Below, piece by piece: positions 18,124-26,142 of a stretch of DNA of 64,000 nt; the stretch's first letter is position 1, and each line of letters opens with the position of its first letter. This DNA is from DATBGO01 sp963695645 (GTDB lineage Bacteria > Actinomycetota > Actinomycetes > Streptosporangiales > Streptosporangiaceae), in NCBI GenBank assembly GCA_963695645.1, contig CAVOHC010000004.1, positions 124,001 to 188,000 of the forward strand, given 5' to 3'. The translations under genes were made by a program, and so were the position numbers. The notes beneath the pieces are model-generated. The model was not told the origin of the DNA. It was given only the letters and a program-made list of their open reading frames with translations, and searched no databases.

Positions 18124-18161
18124 CGGCTGCCCGGTACTGGCTGGCCAGTACCGGGCAGCCG
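18124..18161. terminator. Perfect 18-bp inverted repeat, bidirectional terminator candidate
   Basis: CGGCTGCCCGGTACTGGC and its exact reverse complement are separated by only TG. The hairpin lies 95 bp after the rplI stop and 2 bp beyond the stop of the convergent small gene at 18164-18361. The GC-rich stem has no U-tract, as is common for actinobacterial terminators. Related fragments (GGCTGACCAGTACC, CTGACCAGT) lie just upstream, so the hairpin may have grown from short local repeats. Confidence 0.75.
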
Positions 18162-18163
18162 GA

Positions 18164-18361
18164 TCATTCGGGCGCTGCGTGGTACCCGGCAAGTCGCCTG
18201 GCAAGCCCGGGGTCGAGTTCGGCAACCATCGCCCAGATGTCCGCCAATCGGTCGGCGACGTGCTCAGCCGCGGCTGCGTGCGGCTGACTACGTGAGTCGG
18301 CCGCCAGATCATCGATGGCCCTGCCTAGCCGGGCGAGCAGCTCGTCCGTCGTCGAACACAT
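18164..18361 (-). CDS. Small hypothetical protein
   Basis: The 65-residue, mostly helical acidic protein (MCSTTDELLARLGRAID, then LADIWAMVAELDPGLARRLAGYH) has alternating hydrophobic and charged residues typical of a folded helical bundle. I recognise no named family. The gene is convergent with rplI, sharing the hairpin at 18124-18161, and divergent from dnaB across a 465-bp gap. The ribosome binding site is weak. Confidence 0.55.
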   Translation of the reverse strand: MCSTTDELLARLGRAIDDLAADSRSQPHAAAAEHVADRLADIWAMVAELDPGLARRLAGYHAAPE

Positions 18362-18826
18362 ACTCGAATACTAGGCGAAGCCGGCCGCCGCCGGCCGCCA
18401 AACCGGCTCATCCGCACCGGTAGCCCGCCGCCATGGCGCAGGCGGCACAGAGCTGGCCTCGGAGCTGGCACGGAGCTGGCATGTTACGTTCGACGTCAAA
18501 TTCCCAATGTGGATAACTTGCCGCCATTGTGGACTGGCATTCTTGTGCAGTTCTTTTTGCCGCGCACAGCCCGTGGACGGAATAGTCGCAGGTAGGGAGG
18601 CCTTGCCCGGCCATCAGGCGGTCGGTTTCCACAATGGCATCCCCATGCCGCGCACAGCCGGGGCGGCGTGTCTGCACAAGCTGTCCACAGGCCTGTGCAC
18701 AGCACGGCTGGACGCCGGGATGCGGCGGCAAGAGACTGTCGTAGCCGTTCGATAGAACGGACGTGATCGCCCGCGCGGGCCGCCGCGGGATTGCACGGGA
18801 CTGCATCGGCAGGGGGGCGGCATCTG
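18362..18826. promoter_or_regulatory. dnaB upstream region with a cluster of DnaA-box-like sites
   Basis: No gene is seen in these 465 bp. It contains TGTGGATAA at 18508-18516, a perfect TTATCCACA DnaA box on the minus strand. It also holds CAGTCCACA (minus strand, 18528-18536), GTTTCCACA (18625-18633) and CTGTCCACA (18681-18689, one mismatch to the actinobacterial TTGTCCACA), plus a GTGGAC core near 18572. The area 18481-18560 is distinctly AT-richer than its surroundings. DnaA control of dnaB, or a secondary DnaA-binding locus, is inferred. Confidence 0.55.
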
Positions 18827-21800
18827 GTGAGCGTCACGGAGATAGCGCCGCGGGGCGGGGATTTCGAACGGACTCCGCCGCATGATCTCGCCGCCGAGCA
18901 GTGCGTGCTCGGCGGGATGCTGCTGTCCAAGGACGCTATCTCCGATGTCCTCGAGGTGATCCGGCCGGCCGATCACTACCGGCCTGCTCACCAGCTGGTG
19001 CATGAGGTCATTCTGGACCTGTACGGCCGGGGCGAGCCGGCTGACGCGGTGACGGTGGCTGCGGAGCTGACCAAGCGCGGCGACATTGCCCGGGTCGGCG
19101 GGGCGCCTTACCTGCATACGCTGATCGCCTCGGTGCCGACGGCGGCCAACGCCGGGTACTACGCCCGCATCGTCCGCGAGCGGGCCATCCTGCGCAGGCT
19201 CGTCGAGGTCGGCACCAGGATCGTCCAGCTGGGCTACGCAGGTGACGGGGACGCTGATGAGCTGGTGGACCGCGCTGAGGCGGAGGTCTACGGGGTCACC
19301 GAGCGGCGTGTCAGCGAGGACTACCTGCCGTTGGCGGAGATCATGCCGGGCGCGCTGGATGAGATCGAGGCCATCGGCAGCCGCGGCGGCGCCTTGACCG
19401 GGGTCCCTACCGGGTTCGCCGATCTCGACTCTCTTACCAACGGGCTGCATCCAGGCCAGATGATCGTTATCGCGGCCCGGCCCGCACTCGGCAAGGCCCT
19501 CGCCCTGGACACCCCGCTTCCGACGCCGGCCGGCTGGACGACGATGGGCGAGGTGCGGGTCGGCGATCAGCTGATCGGCGCCGGCGGCAGGCCGGTGGGC
19601 GTGCTCGCGGCCACCGAGGTGATGCACGGGCGGCCATGTTATGAAGTGGAGTTCTCCGGCGGCGAGATCATCGTGGCCGACGCTGAGCACCAGTGGCTCA
19701 CCTGGACCTGGTCAGCCGGTCGCGCAGATCCGCCGCGCGAAGGCGGGGAACGGGGTTCCTGGCGGCCGATGGGGCCGCGGGTTGTGACGACGGCAGAGAT
19801 GGCAGCGACGCTGCCGTCATGCCTGTCCGTACCGGTCTGCCGACCGCTTGAGCTGCCCGATGCGGAGCTGGCCGTCCCGCCCTATGCCCTGGGAGCCTGG
19901 CTGGGTGACGGACTGCCGTCGCAGCGAAACTCCGGCACGGCAGATCCAGAGATCGCTATGCGCGCCGGGGCCAGCCGGCTTACGTGTGACGGGCGCGGCG
20001 CCATGCAGTCGGCGCTGCGCAGCATCGGCGTCCTCGGCGAGCGGCACATCCCGTGCAGTTATCTTCGCGGTTCGCAGGCGCAGCGCCGGGCGCTTCTCGC
20101 GGGTCTGCTCGACGCGACGGGCACCGTACTCGGCTCGGGATCCGTCCAGCTGGCGGTGTGCGGCGAGCGCCTGGCCGATGATGTCAGGGAACTGGTCCTC
20201 AGCCTCGGCTACCTGTGCTCGGTGACGGCTGACCGGCCGCCGGCGGGCTCGGGGCTGACGGCGGCGCGCTACCTGGCCGCATTCAGCACTGACGATCAGG
20301 TCTTCTGGCTCAGCAGCAAGCAGCGGCTGCACAAGGAGCGGCTCCGGCACCAGCCGCGGCCAGCCGGCTGGCGCGACATCGTTGCGGTCAGGCCAGTGCC
20401 GACGAGGCCGGTGCGCTGCGTTCACGTGACCGGGCCTGACCATCTCTACCTCGCTGGCCGGCAGATGATCCCGACGCACAACTCGACGCTCGCCCTGGAC
20501 CTGGCCCGCGCTGCCTCGATCAAGCACGGCCTGACCGCAGCCATCTTCAGCCTGGAGATGAGCCGTAACGAGATCACCATGCGGCTGCTGTCCGCAGAGG
20601 CCAGGGTGCCGCTGCACTCGATGCGGACCGGACAGCTCGGCGATGAAGACTGGACCAGGCTGGCCCGCCGGATGAGCGAGGTGGTGGATGCGCCGTTGTT
20701 CATCGACGACTCACCGAACATGTCAATGATGGAGATCAGGGCAAAGTGCCGGCGGATGAAGCAACGACATGACCTGCGCCTGGTGATCATCGACTACCTG
20801 CAGCTGATGAGCTCGCCGAAGCGCGTGGAGAACCGGCAGCAGGAAGTTTCGGATATGTCCCGTTCACTCAAGCTGCTCGCCAAGGAGCTTGAGGTACCCG
20901 TCGTCGCGGTCGCCCAGCTGAACCGCGGCCCCGAGCAGCGCACCGATAAGCGGCCGCTGCTCGCGGACCTGAGAGAGTCCGGTTGCCTCACGGCCGGAAC
21001 GCGTATCCTGCGGGCCGACACCGGGGCGGAGGTGACGCTAGGTGAGCTAATCGCGTCCGGAGAGCGTGACATTCCGGTGTGGTCGCTCGACGACCGGCTG
21101 CGCCTGTGCTCACGCACCATGACGCACGCGTTCCCCAGCGGCGTCAAGGAAGTCTTTCAGGTGCGGTTGCGGTCGGGCCGGGAGGTGCAGGCCACGGCTA
21201 ATCACCCGTTCCTTACCCACGATGGCTGGCGGTCGCTCGGAGAGTTGATCCCGGGTTCCCGGGTGGCGGTGCCTCGCAGCGTGCCGTCTCCGAGAGTGAT
21301 TGCCGCACTGCCAGAGCCCGAGGTAGTCCGGCTGGCGCACCTGATCGGCCTCCGAAGCCACGAGAAGCTCGTTCCAGCAGAGATGTTCTCGCTACCGGAC
21401 CGACAGCTTGCGCTGTTTCTCCGCCACCTCTGGGCCACCGATGGATGCGTATGGTGGGACGCCAAGCTCGGCCACGCGCGGATCTACTACGCCTCGGCCA
21501 GCCGCCGGCTGGCCGAGGATGTCGCCCAGCTACTGCTGCGCTTCAATGTCGTGACCCGGGTGCAGGAAACCCGGAAATCCGATGGCCGGCCCCGCTTCCA
21601 CCTGCAAATCAATGGCGCCGACAATCAGCTGCGGTTCCTGGATTCAATCGGCGTGCTCGGCTATCGCTCGACCGCGGCCGGCATCTGTGCGGAGATGCTG
21701 AGGCCCATCAGGGGAAATGTGAATCTCGACACGGTACCGCACGAAGTCTGGACCCAGGTCCGCAGGGTCCTCCAGGAACGCCAGATGTCGCGCCGGCAGT

Positions 21801-22222
21801 TCGCTGCGGCCCCCGGCACTCAGTTCTGCGGCAGCACCCTGTCGCGGCATGCGCCGAGCGGGCCGACACTGGCTCGCGTGGCGGCGATTCTCGATGATGC
21901 TGATCTGGAAATGGTCGCGACGAACGACGTGTTCTGGGACGAGATCGCCTCTGTGGTCAGCATTGGCGAGCAGTGTGTCTATGACGCCACGGTGCCTGGC
22001 ACCAGTAATTTCATCGCCAATGGGATTGCCCTGCACAACAGTATTGAGCAGGACAGTGATGTCGTGATACTGCTCCACCGCGAGGACGCCTACGAGCGGG
22101 AGTCGCCGCGGGCAGGTGAGGCGGACTTCATCGTCGCCAAGCATCGCAATGGGCCGACAGCGACAGTCACGGTCGCGTTCCAGGGGCACTACAGCCGCTT
22201 CGTCGACATGGCGCCGATGTAG
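18827..22222 (+). CDS. dnaB: Replicative DNA helicase DnaB, precursor with two inteins
   Basis: The precursor has 1131 residues; removing the inteins leaves about 450, the normal DnaB length. The extein has the N-terminal DnaB domain (LAAEQCVLGGMLLS), the linker, and a RecA-like motor with IAARPALGK-STLALD (Walker A), IFSLEMSR, VIIDYLQLM (Walker B), VVAVAQLNRGPEQR and SIEQDSDVVILLHR. Intein 1 splits the Walker A motif after its lysine; intein 2 sits between DLRESG and SIEQD. The start is GTG at 18827, 9 nt after an AGGGGGG. Helicase activity therefore depends on two splicing events. DnaB unwinds DNA ahead of the replisome. The position after rplI matches Rv0058. Confidence 0.96.
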   Translation: MSVTEIAPRGGDFERTPPHDLAAEQCVLGGMLLSKDAISDVLEVIRPADHYRPAHQLVHEVILDLYGRGEPADAVTVAAELTKRGDIARVGGAPYLHTLIASVPTAANAGYYARIVRERAILRRLVEVGTRIVQLGYAGDGDADELVDRAEAEVYGVTERRVSEDYLPLAEIMPGALDEIEAIGSRGGALTGVPTGFADLDSLTNGLHPGQMIVIAARPALGKALALDTPLPTPAGWTTMGEVRVGDQLIGAGGRPVGVLAATEVMHGRPCYEVEFSGGEIIVADAEHQWLTWTWSAGRADPPREGGERGSWRPMGPRVVTTAEMAATLPSCLSVPVCRPLELPDAELAVPPYALGAWLGDGLPSQRNSGTADPEIAMRAGASRLTCDGRGAMQSALRSIGVLGERHIPCSYLRGSQAQRRALLAGLLDATGTVLGSGSVQLAVCGERLADDVRELVLSLGYLCSVTADRPPAGSGLTAARYLAAFSTDDQVFWLSSKQRLHKERLRHQPRPAGWRDIVAVRPVPTRPVRCVHVTGPDHLYLAGRQMIPTHNSTLALDLARAASIKHGLTAAIFSLEMSRNEITMRLLSAEARVPLHSMRTGQLGDEDWTRLARRMSEVVDAPLFIDDSPNMSMMEIRAKCRRMKQRHDLRLVIIDYLQLMSSPKRVENRQQEVSDMSRSLKLLAKELEVPVVAVAQLNRGPEQRTDKRPLLADLRESGCLTAGTRILRADTGAEVTLGELIASGERDIPVWSLDDRLRLCSRTMTHAFPSGVKEVFQVRLRSGREVQATANHPFLTHDGWRSLGELIPGSRVAVPRSVPSPRVIAALPEPEVVRLAHLIGLRSHEKLVPAEMFSLPDRQLALFLRHLWATDGCVWWDAKLGHARIYYASASRRLAEDVAQLLLRFNVVTRVQETRKSDGRPRFHLQINGADNQLRFLDSIGVLGYRSTAAGICAEMLRPIRGNVNLDTVPHEVWTQVRRVLQERQMSRRQFAAAPGTQFCGSTLSRHAPSGPTLARVAAILDDADLEMVATNDVFWDEIASVVSIGEQCVYDATVPGTSNFIANGIALHNSIEQDSDVVILLHREDAYERESPRAGEADFIVAKHRNGPTATVTVAFQGHYSRFVDMAPM
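19496..20482 (+). other. Intein 1 of DnaB (Walker A site), class 3 type with Ala1
   Basis: The segment of 329 residues begins Ala (ALALDTPLPTPAGW) directly after the Walker A lysine and ends IPTHN before the +1 Ser. It lacks a nucleophile at position 1 but carries Trp67 in EHQW (block B), Cys308 in VRCVHV (block F) and Thr327 in PTHN (block G), the WCT set that defines class 3 inteins known from mycobacterial and phage DnaB. LAGLIDADG-like motifs ALGAWLGDG (about 131) and LLAGLLDATG (about 200) remain, but the second reads DAT rather than DTD, and the interval is short, so the homing endonuclease may be decayed. Confidence 0.92.
20984..22039 (+). other. Intein 2 of DnaB (DLRESG/SIEQD site), class 1 type
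   Basis: The segment of 352 residues starts with Cys (CLTAGTRILRAD) and ends with IALHN before the +1 Ser of SIEQD, the same insertion site as the Synechocystis DnaB intein. Block B TANHPFLT has the Thr and His, and block F/G reads VYDATV...NFIANGIALHN. The endonuclease region has LWATDGCVWWD (block E) but the first motif reads LAHLIGLRSH, without the acidic DG, so homing activity is probably lost. Confidence 0.92.
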
Positions 22223-22435
22223 CGAGCGCGGCGGCCGCCGGCATCAAGGGTCAATCGGTCCGGTCACGTTGCTCAAGCTGGCACCAACGGGCCAAGGCGG
22301 GACACTGAGGTGCCGGGGCCCGAATCACTCGGCATGGTCACCCGGTTACCAGTTCCCCCGCGATTGAGATGGGAATGTGAAGCGGTGATGGTGTGGTGCC
22401 AGCCCGCCCGATCGCCGTCCTGGCAAGATAGCGGG

Positions 22436-22789
22436 ATGGAACGTGTGGTTGGAATCGGTGGATACTTCATGCGGGCCGCCGACCCGGCGGCCCTGGGCGC
22501 GTGGTATCGCGATTGCCTGGGCCTGGACGCCGATGAGAATGGCCTGTGGCGTCAGGAAGGCGGGCTGACGGTGTTCGCGACGTTCGAGTCCGAGACCGGC
22601 TACTTCGGGTCCCCCGCCCAGCAGACCATGCTCAACTTCCGGGTCCGCGACCTGGACGCGATGCTCGCGCAGCTGCGCGCCAAGGGAGCGGACGTGGCTT
22701 CAGAGACGCAGGACATGGAGGGTGTCGGCCGGTTCGGCTGGGTCACCGATCCCGAGGGCAGTCGGGTCGAGCTGTGGCAGCCCGCCTGA
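22436..22789 (+). CDS. VOC (glyoxalase/bleomycin-resistance fold) protein
   Basis: The 117-residue protein starts MERVVGIGGYFMRAADPAALGAWY, has the typical LNFRVRDLDAMLAQLRAKG second half and ends WVTDPEGSRVELWQP, the usual metal-ligand Glu motif of this superfamily. The substrate is unknown. The frame is open upstream of ATG 22436, but that part is not protein-like. It lies after dnaB by 213 bp and converges with the recombinase gene. Confidence 0.82.
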   Translation: MERVVGIGGYFMRAADPAALGAWYRDCLGLDADENGLWRQEGGLTVFATFESETGYFGSPAQQTMLNFRVRDLDAMLAQLRAKGADVASETQDMEGVGRFGWVTDPEGSRVELWQPA

Positions 22790-22829
22790 CCGCACCGCCA
22801 TCGGCCCAGCCGCCAGCAGCTTCCGTAGG

Positions 22830-23825
22830 TCAGATGTGATCTCCTGGGCTGAGGCGTGAGTGCGCATCGTGGGCGCGGGCGATGCCACGGGCTTCGGTGT
22901 ACTCGCGGACCATGTCGTAGGTCTTCCAGCCGGTGATGTGCATGAGATCGTCGGTGGACCCGCCGGACGCCAGCCATTTGTCAGCGAACGACCGGCGGAA
23001 GCGGTGCGGATGGACGTTCTGAATGCCGGCTTGCGCACCGCGTCGCCCGACCATGTCGCGAATCCCAGAGTCGGTCATGTGCGCGGTGTTGTGCCCTTGG
23101 ACGCCGAGCCATAGCCAGGGGGACGACGCTTGGCCATGGCGAGCGCGGACACGGACGTAGCGATCGATCGCGGCGGCCGTCTTCTTGCCGATCGGCACCC
23201 AGGTCTCGTCGCCTCCCTTGAGACGGATGCGCAGCCTGCGCTGCGTCAGGAACACATCATCGCGAGTCTCGTCGTCCTGGTCGTAGCGCAGGTTCGCGAG
23301 CCCGGAGACTCGGAGCCCAGTATCAATAAGCACACGCAGGATGGCAGTATCGCGACGATCCGCGAAGGAGGAGCCCTGGCAGGTCTTGAGCAGCCGCGCC
23401 AGCTCGTCGTCAGCAAAGAACGGCTTGGCCTTCTTGTTGACCTTCGGTCCTTCGACATGGCTCATGGGATTGGGGTTCGAGCGCTCCTCCTCATGCGCGA
23501 GCCAGCCGAAGAACACCCGGAGGTTGCGAAAGTGCACCGCGGCCGACACGGCCGACGTGCGCTGCTCCTCACTGAGCAGGAACGCGCGAAGATGCTCGGC
23601 TTCGATGCCCTCGACGTCGGACGGCAGGCCCTGAGCGGTCAGGAACGTATGCAGAGCCCTGGCCGAATCGAGGTACGAGCGAATGGTTCGCGGGCTCTTC
23701 GCAGCGGCTTCAAGCGCGAGCTGCCATGAGGTCACGAAGGCAGTGATGGGCGGGCCCGCGGACGCTCGCGCGCCGTTTCTGCGCCCCCGGTTGCGTCGCG
23801 CCTCTCCCATGCTGGTGACGGACAT
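22830..23825 (-). CDS. Tyrosine recombinase/integrase
   Basis: The 331-residue protein has an N-terminal SAM-like core-binding domain (about 25-125: SPRTIRSYLDSARALHTFL) and a C-terminal catalytic domain. Visible active-site elements are Arg in DTGLRVSGL, Lys in RIRLKGGD, His-x-x-Arg in HRFRRSF, Trp in HITGWKT and the Tyr in VREYTEA. It cuts and rejoins DNA strands for site-specific recombination. It lies 165 bp from tRNA-Arg, pointing away from it, but no other phage or plasmid genes accompany it. It is either the last part of a lost element or a domesticated recombinase. Confidence 0.88.
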   Translation of the reverse strand: MSVTSMGEARRNRGRRNGARASAGPPITAFVTSWQLALEAAAKSPRTIRSYLDSARALHTFLTAQGLPSDVEGIEAEHLRAFLLSEEQRTSAVSAAVHFRNLRVFFGWLAHEEERSNPNPMSHVEGPKVNKKAKPFFADDELARLLKTCQGSSFADRRDTAILRVLIDTGLRVSGLANLRYDQDDETRDDVFLTQRRLRIRLKGGDETWVPIGKKTAAAIDRYVRVRARHGQASSPWLWLGVQGHNTAHMTDSGIRDMVGRRGAQAGIQNVHPHRFRRSFADKWLASGGSTDDLMHITGWKTYDMVREYTEARGIARAHDAHSRLSPGDHI

Positions 23826-23911
23826 GCTGACGCCTTCCCGCCGACCGATGCGACCCGCGTCCGTCGTGCCCTACCCTTAAGTCGTGCGGTTGGGCATCGC
23901 TGGGCACCGAA

Positions 23912-23925
23912 TCAGATGCTCTATC
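23912..23925. repeat. 14-bp inverted copy of tRNA-Arg D-arm/anticodon-stem sequence
   Basis: TCAGATGCTCTATC is the exact reverse complement of bases 24008-24021 inside the adjacent tRNA-Arg gene. It lies between the recombinase start and the tRNA. It could be a trace of past recombination at the tRNA gene, or chance; 14 bp is short. Confidence 0.4.
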
Positions 23926-23990
23926 ACCGCTATGCTTATGTGGTATCGTAACACCTGCCTGCAAAACCGCAGGTAGACGACTCAAGACCA

Positions 23991-24063
23991 GCGCTCGTAG
24001 CTCAACGGATAGAGCATCTGACTACGGATCAGAAGGTTGGGGGTTCGAGTCCCTCCGAGCGCG
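23991..24063 (+). tRNA. tRNA-Arg (anticodon ACG)
   Basis: The 73-nt gene folds as a normal cloverleaf. The acceptor stem pairs GCGCTCG with CGAGCGC, with discriminator G at 24063. The D-arm contains the AGCTCAACGGATAGAGC core, the anticodon stem is TCTGA/TCAGA with loop CTACGGA, and the T-loop is TTCGAGT. Anticodon ACG (24024-24026) is read as ICG after deamination, serving CGU, CGC and CGA. The 3' CCA is not encoded. tRNA-Arg genes are common integration sites, and a recombinase gene lies next to this one. Confidence 0.96.
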
Positions 24064-24180
24064 CCCGGGTACGCGGCGAGGCGGTGGCAGGCGGGCGACG
24101 CTCGCCAGCGATCTTCCCCCAGGGGCTGCTGATGGTCCGCGCGACCCGCACTGGCCTGGCCGGTGCTAGACGAGCTGGCC

Positions 24181-24528
24181 TCAGTCGGCCCGGCCGTAGA
24201 CCGTGAAGTCGATCTCGATGCCAGCGAGCGGGGGGTGCTCCGGGCTGGCCAGGAACGCCACCACCTCACCCGGCACCTCGTACACCCTGCTGACCGATCC
24301 GCCGGGCGGGACGGTGAAGGAGTCAACCGCCGTGATGAAGTTGGCGTTGATCGTGTTCGGCTGTTCAACGTGCGAAACACCGATGACCACCGGCGCAGGG
24401 CTGTTCACCCAGTTGTCGACCGATAGCCGGATGGTGCGGTAGGCAGACAAGTCCAGCTGAGCAAGTTCTGACTCGTCCTCGTCAACTGTCATCTGATTGC
24501 CGTCAGCCAAGAGCTTCGTGGTAGGCAT
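24181..24528 (-). CDS. Hypothetical protein
   Basis: The 115-residue protein begins MPTTKLLADGNQMTVDEDESE and appears rich in beta strands (YRTIRLSVDNWV, VVIGVSHVE, FTVPPGGSVSRVYEVPGE, IEIDFTVYGR), like a small beta-sandwich. I recognise no family and see no signal peptide. It is transcribed toward the tRNA gene. A VOC-family gene lies upstream on the same strand, 95 bp away. Confidence 0.68.
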   Translation of the reverse strand: MPTTKLLADGNQMTVDEDESELAQLDLSAYRTIRLSVDNWVNSPAPVVIGVSHVEQPNTINANFITAVDSFTVPPGGSVSRVYEVPGEVVAFLASPEHPPLAGIEIDFTVYGRAD

Positions 24529-24623
24529 ACGCCGACCGTAGCCGATAGATCATCGGCCCTGACCGCCCCTGGCAGCATGCGGCGGCGGTATGCGGCGCGA
24601 GGCAGCTGTCGGCCTCAGGCCAC

Positions 24624-24995
24624 CTACTTCTCCTGAAGCACCGACAGCACGTTGCCGGCCGGGTCCTTGAACCAGGCGATATACGGCCCCTCGCCGCGAT
24701 GGATGCCCTTATCGTCCTGCGCGCTTCCTGGGTACCTCTCGAAATGGACACCGCGCCTGGCCAGTTCATCGACCGCCTTGTCGATGTCGTCCACCGGGAA
24801 ATTGAGGATCGTGTAGGTGGCCGGCCGGTGGTCTGGCTTCGGATAGACCAGCGTGTCCCTGGCACCGGCGAGATGTAGCGTCATCAGGCCGTATCGCTCG
24901 GAGGTCGGCAGTCCGAGCGTCTCCCCGTAGAACTCCCGCGCCCGCTGCAGGTCGTCGACGGAGAAGCCGCTGAATGCCCTGCTGTTCGCCAACAT
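24624..24995 (-). CDS. VOC family protein
   Basis: The 123-residue protein has MLANSRAFSGFSVDDLQRAREFY, a LNFPVDDIDKAVDELARRG middle, and AWFKDPAGNVLSVLQ at the end, typical of glyoxalase-fold proteins of unknown substrate. ATG at 24995 follows AGGAGAG by 4 nt, a strong ribosome binding site that decides the start against longer open frames. It is separate in sequence from the VOC protein at 22436-22789. Confidence 0.87.
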   Translation of the reverse strand: MLANSRAFSGFSVDDLQRAREFYGETLGLPTSERYGLMTLHLAGARDTLVYPKPDHRPATYTILNFPVDDIDKAVDELARRGVHFERYPGSAQDDKGIHRGEGPYIAWFKDPAGNVLSVLQEK

Positions 24996-25147
24996 GGTTC
25001 TCTCCTGTCCTCGGGAAGGGACGGCAGCCGCGCATCGCAGCCGGTCCCACGATGTGGGCCCCCGAACAGGGCGCACGAAGTGGTAGACCACCCCACAGCC
25101 GGAAAGTCATCGCCGACACGGCCGTGCTCCGTGCCCGGCCAGCCGGT

Positions 25148-25996
25148 TCAGCGGTGGCCCGTCTCCGCCTTCGCCGAAAGTCCTGGCGAAGGCGCCGGCG
25201 AGCCCTGCCGGTCCAGCTCGATGAGCCGGTAGAACAGCTCGGCGAGCACCAGGCCAAGTGCCGATTCGATCACGGCACCGGCGAGTCCCCGGATGGCGAG
25301 CGCAGTCAGCATGGCTCCCAGGCCGGTCGAGTGCGGCACGGCGGAGGTGATCTCGTCCGCGATGGCGACGGGCAGCGTGGCGAGCAGCGCGACCTTCCAG
25401 AAGTGCTGGCGGACCAGCTGGGCGGACCGGCGCAACGCGGCTATCACCGGCTTGTCCTCGATCTCCACGACCGGGCCGACGACAGCCAGCAGATTGATCG
25501 CGATCAGGCCAGGGATCACCAGCGCAATCAGCCCAATGACGACAACTGCGACGACGGCCAGGTCGGCAAGGATCAGCCGGCGCCACGATAGCTTCCTGAG
25601 CAAGTCCCGGATCCGGGCGCGTGGCCGGCCGTGCCCGGCTTCGCCCACTATCTGGCTTAGGAATCCGGACAAGAACACCACTCCGAGCAAGCTGACACCG
25701 GAGGCGCCCAGATCGGCAGCGATGGCTACCGGCACGTTGGCCCGGTCGACGAAGGAGTGAACCGCTATTTCCGCAGCGGCTGTCGCGGTTGACACTGCTA
25801 CAGCGACGAGGAGTATCCGCCCGGCGTTGTAGCGGCCGGCGCGCGCGGCCGACACGACTGTCGCGCGGACGGGAAGGGCCTGGCCGCGCCGTCCGGCGCT
25901 GCCGCCGTGATCTGGCTGGTTGCTATCGTGACGGCTCAACCGAGACCTTCGCTCCCCGATGGCTGAAGGCGGCAGGATGCGGCGAGGCGAACGCAT
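25148..25996 (-). CDS. Polytopic membrane protein
   Basis: The 282-residue reading frame has an N-terminal Arg/Ser-rich stretch of about 45 residues of doubtful coding value and then about six hydrophobic segments (ILLVAVAVSTATAAAEIAV, GVSLLGVVFLSGFL, LADLAVVAVVVIGLIALVIPGLIAI and others). A loop reads VVEIEDKPVIAALRRSAQLVRQHFW, a pattern seen in YihY- or GPDPase-type membrane proteins whose function is unknown. No clear ribosome binding site fixes the start, which may lie downstream of 25996. Confidence 0.65.
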   Translation of the reverse strand: MRSPRRILPPSAIGERRSRLSRHDSNQPDHGGSAGRRGQALPVRATVVSAARAGRYNAGRILLVAVAVSTATAAAEIAVHSFVDRANVPVAIAADLGASGVSLLGVVFLSGFLSQIVGEAGHGRPRARIRDLLRKLSWRRLILADLAVVAVVVIGLIALVIPGLIAINLLAVVGPVVEIEDKPVIAALRRSAQLVRQHFWKVALLATLPVAIADEITSAVPHSTGLGAMLTALAIRGLAGAVIESALGLVLAELFYRLIELDRQGSPAPSPGLSAKAETGHR

Positions 25997-26142
25997 GCCC
26001 GAAGGCCGACCCGCCCCCTGACGCGCTCCCGCTGGTACCCGACGCCCGGGCCTTCGCTGCTTCTCCGCCCCGATGACCTGGGCACATCCCGTCAGGCCAA
26101 TCTAACGCAGACACGATCAGGGCCGGCTACAGCGGGTCGGCA

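Noticed and set aside
22310..22435. N-terminal extension of the VOC gene to 22310
   Set aside because: The extra 42 codons are Pro/Arg-rich without similarity to the glyoxalase fold, which begins at MERVVGIGG.
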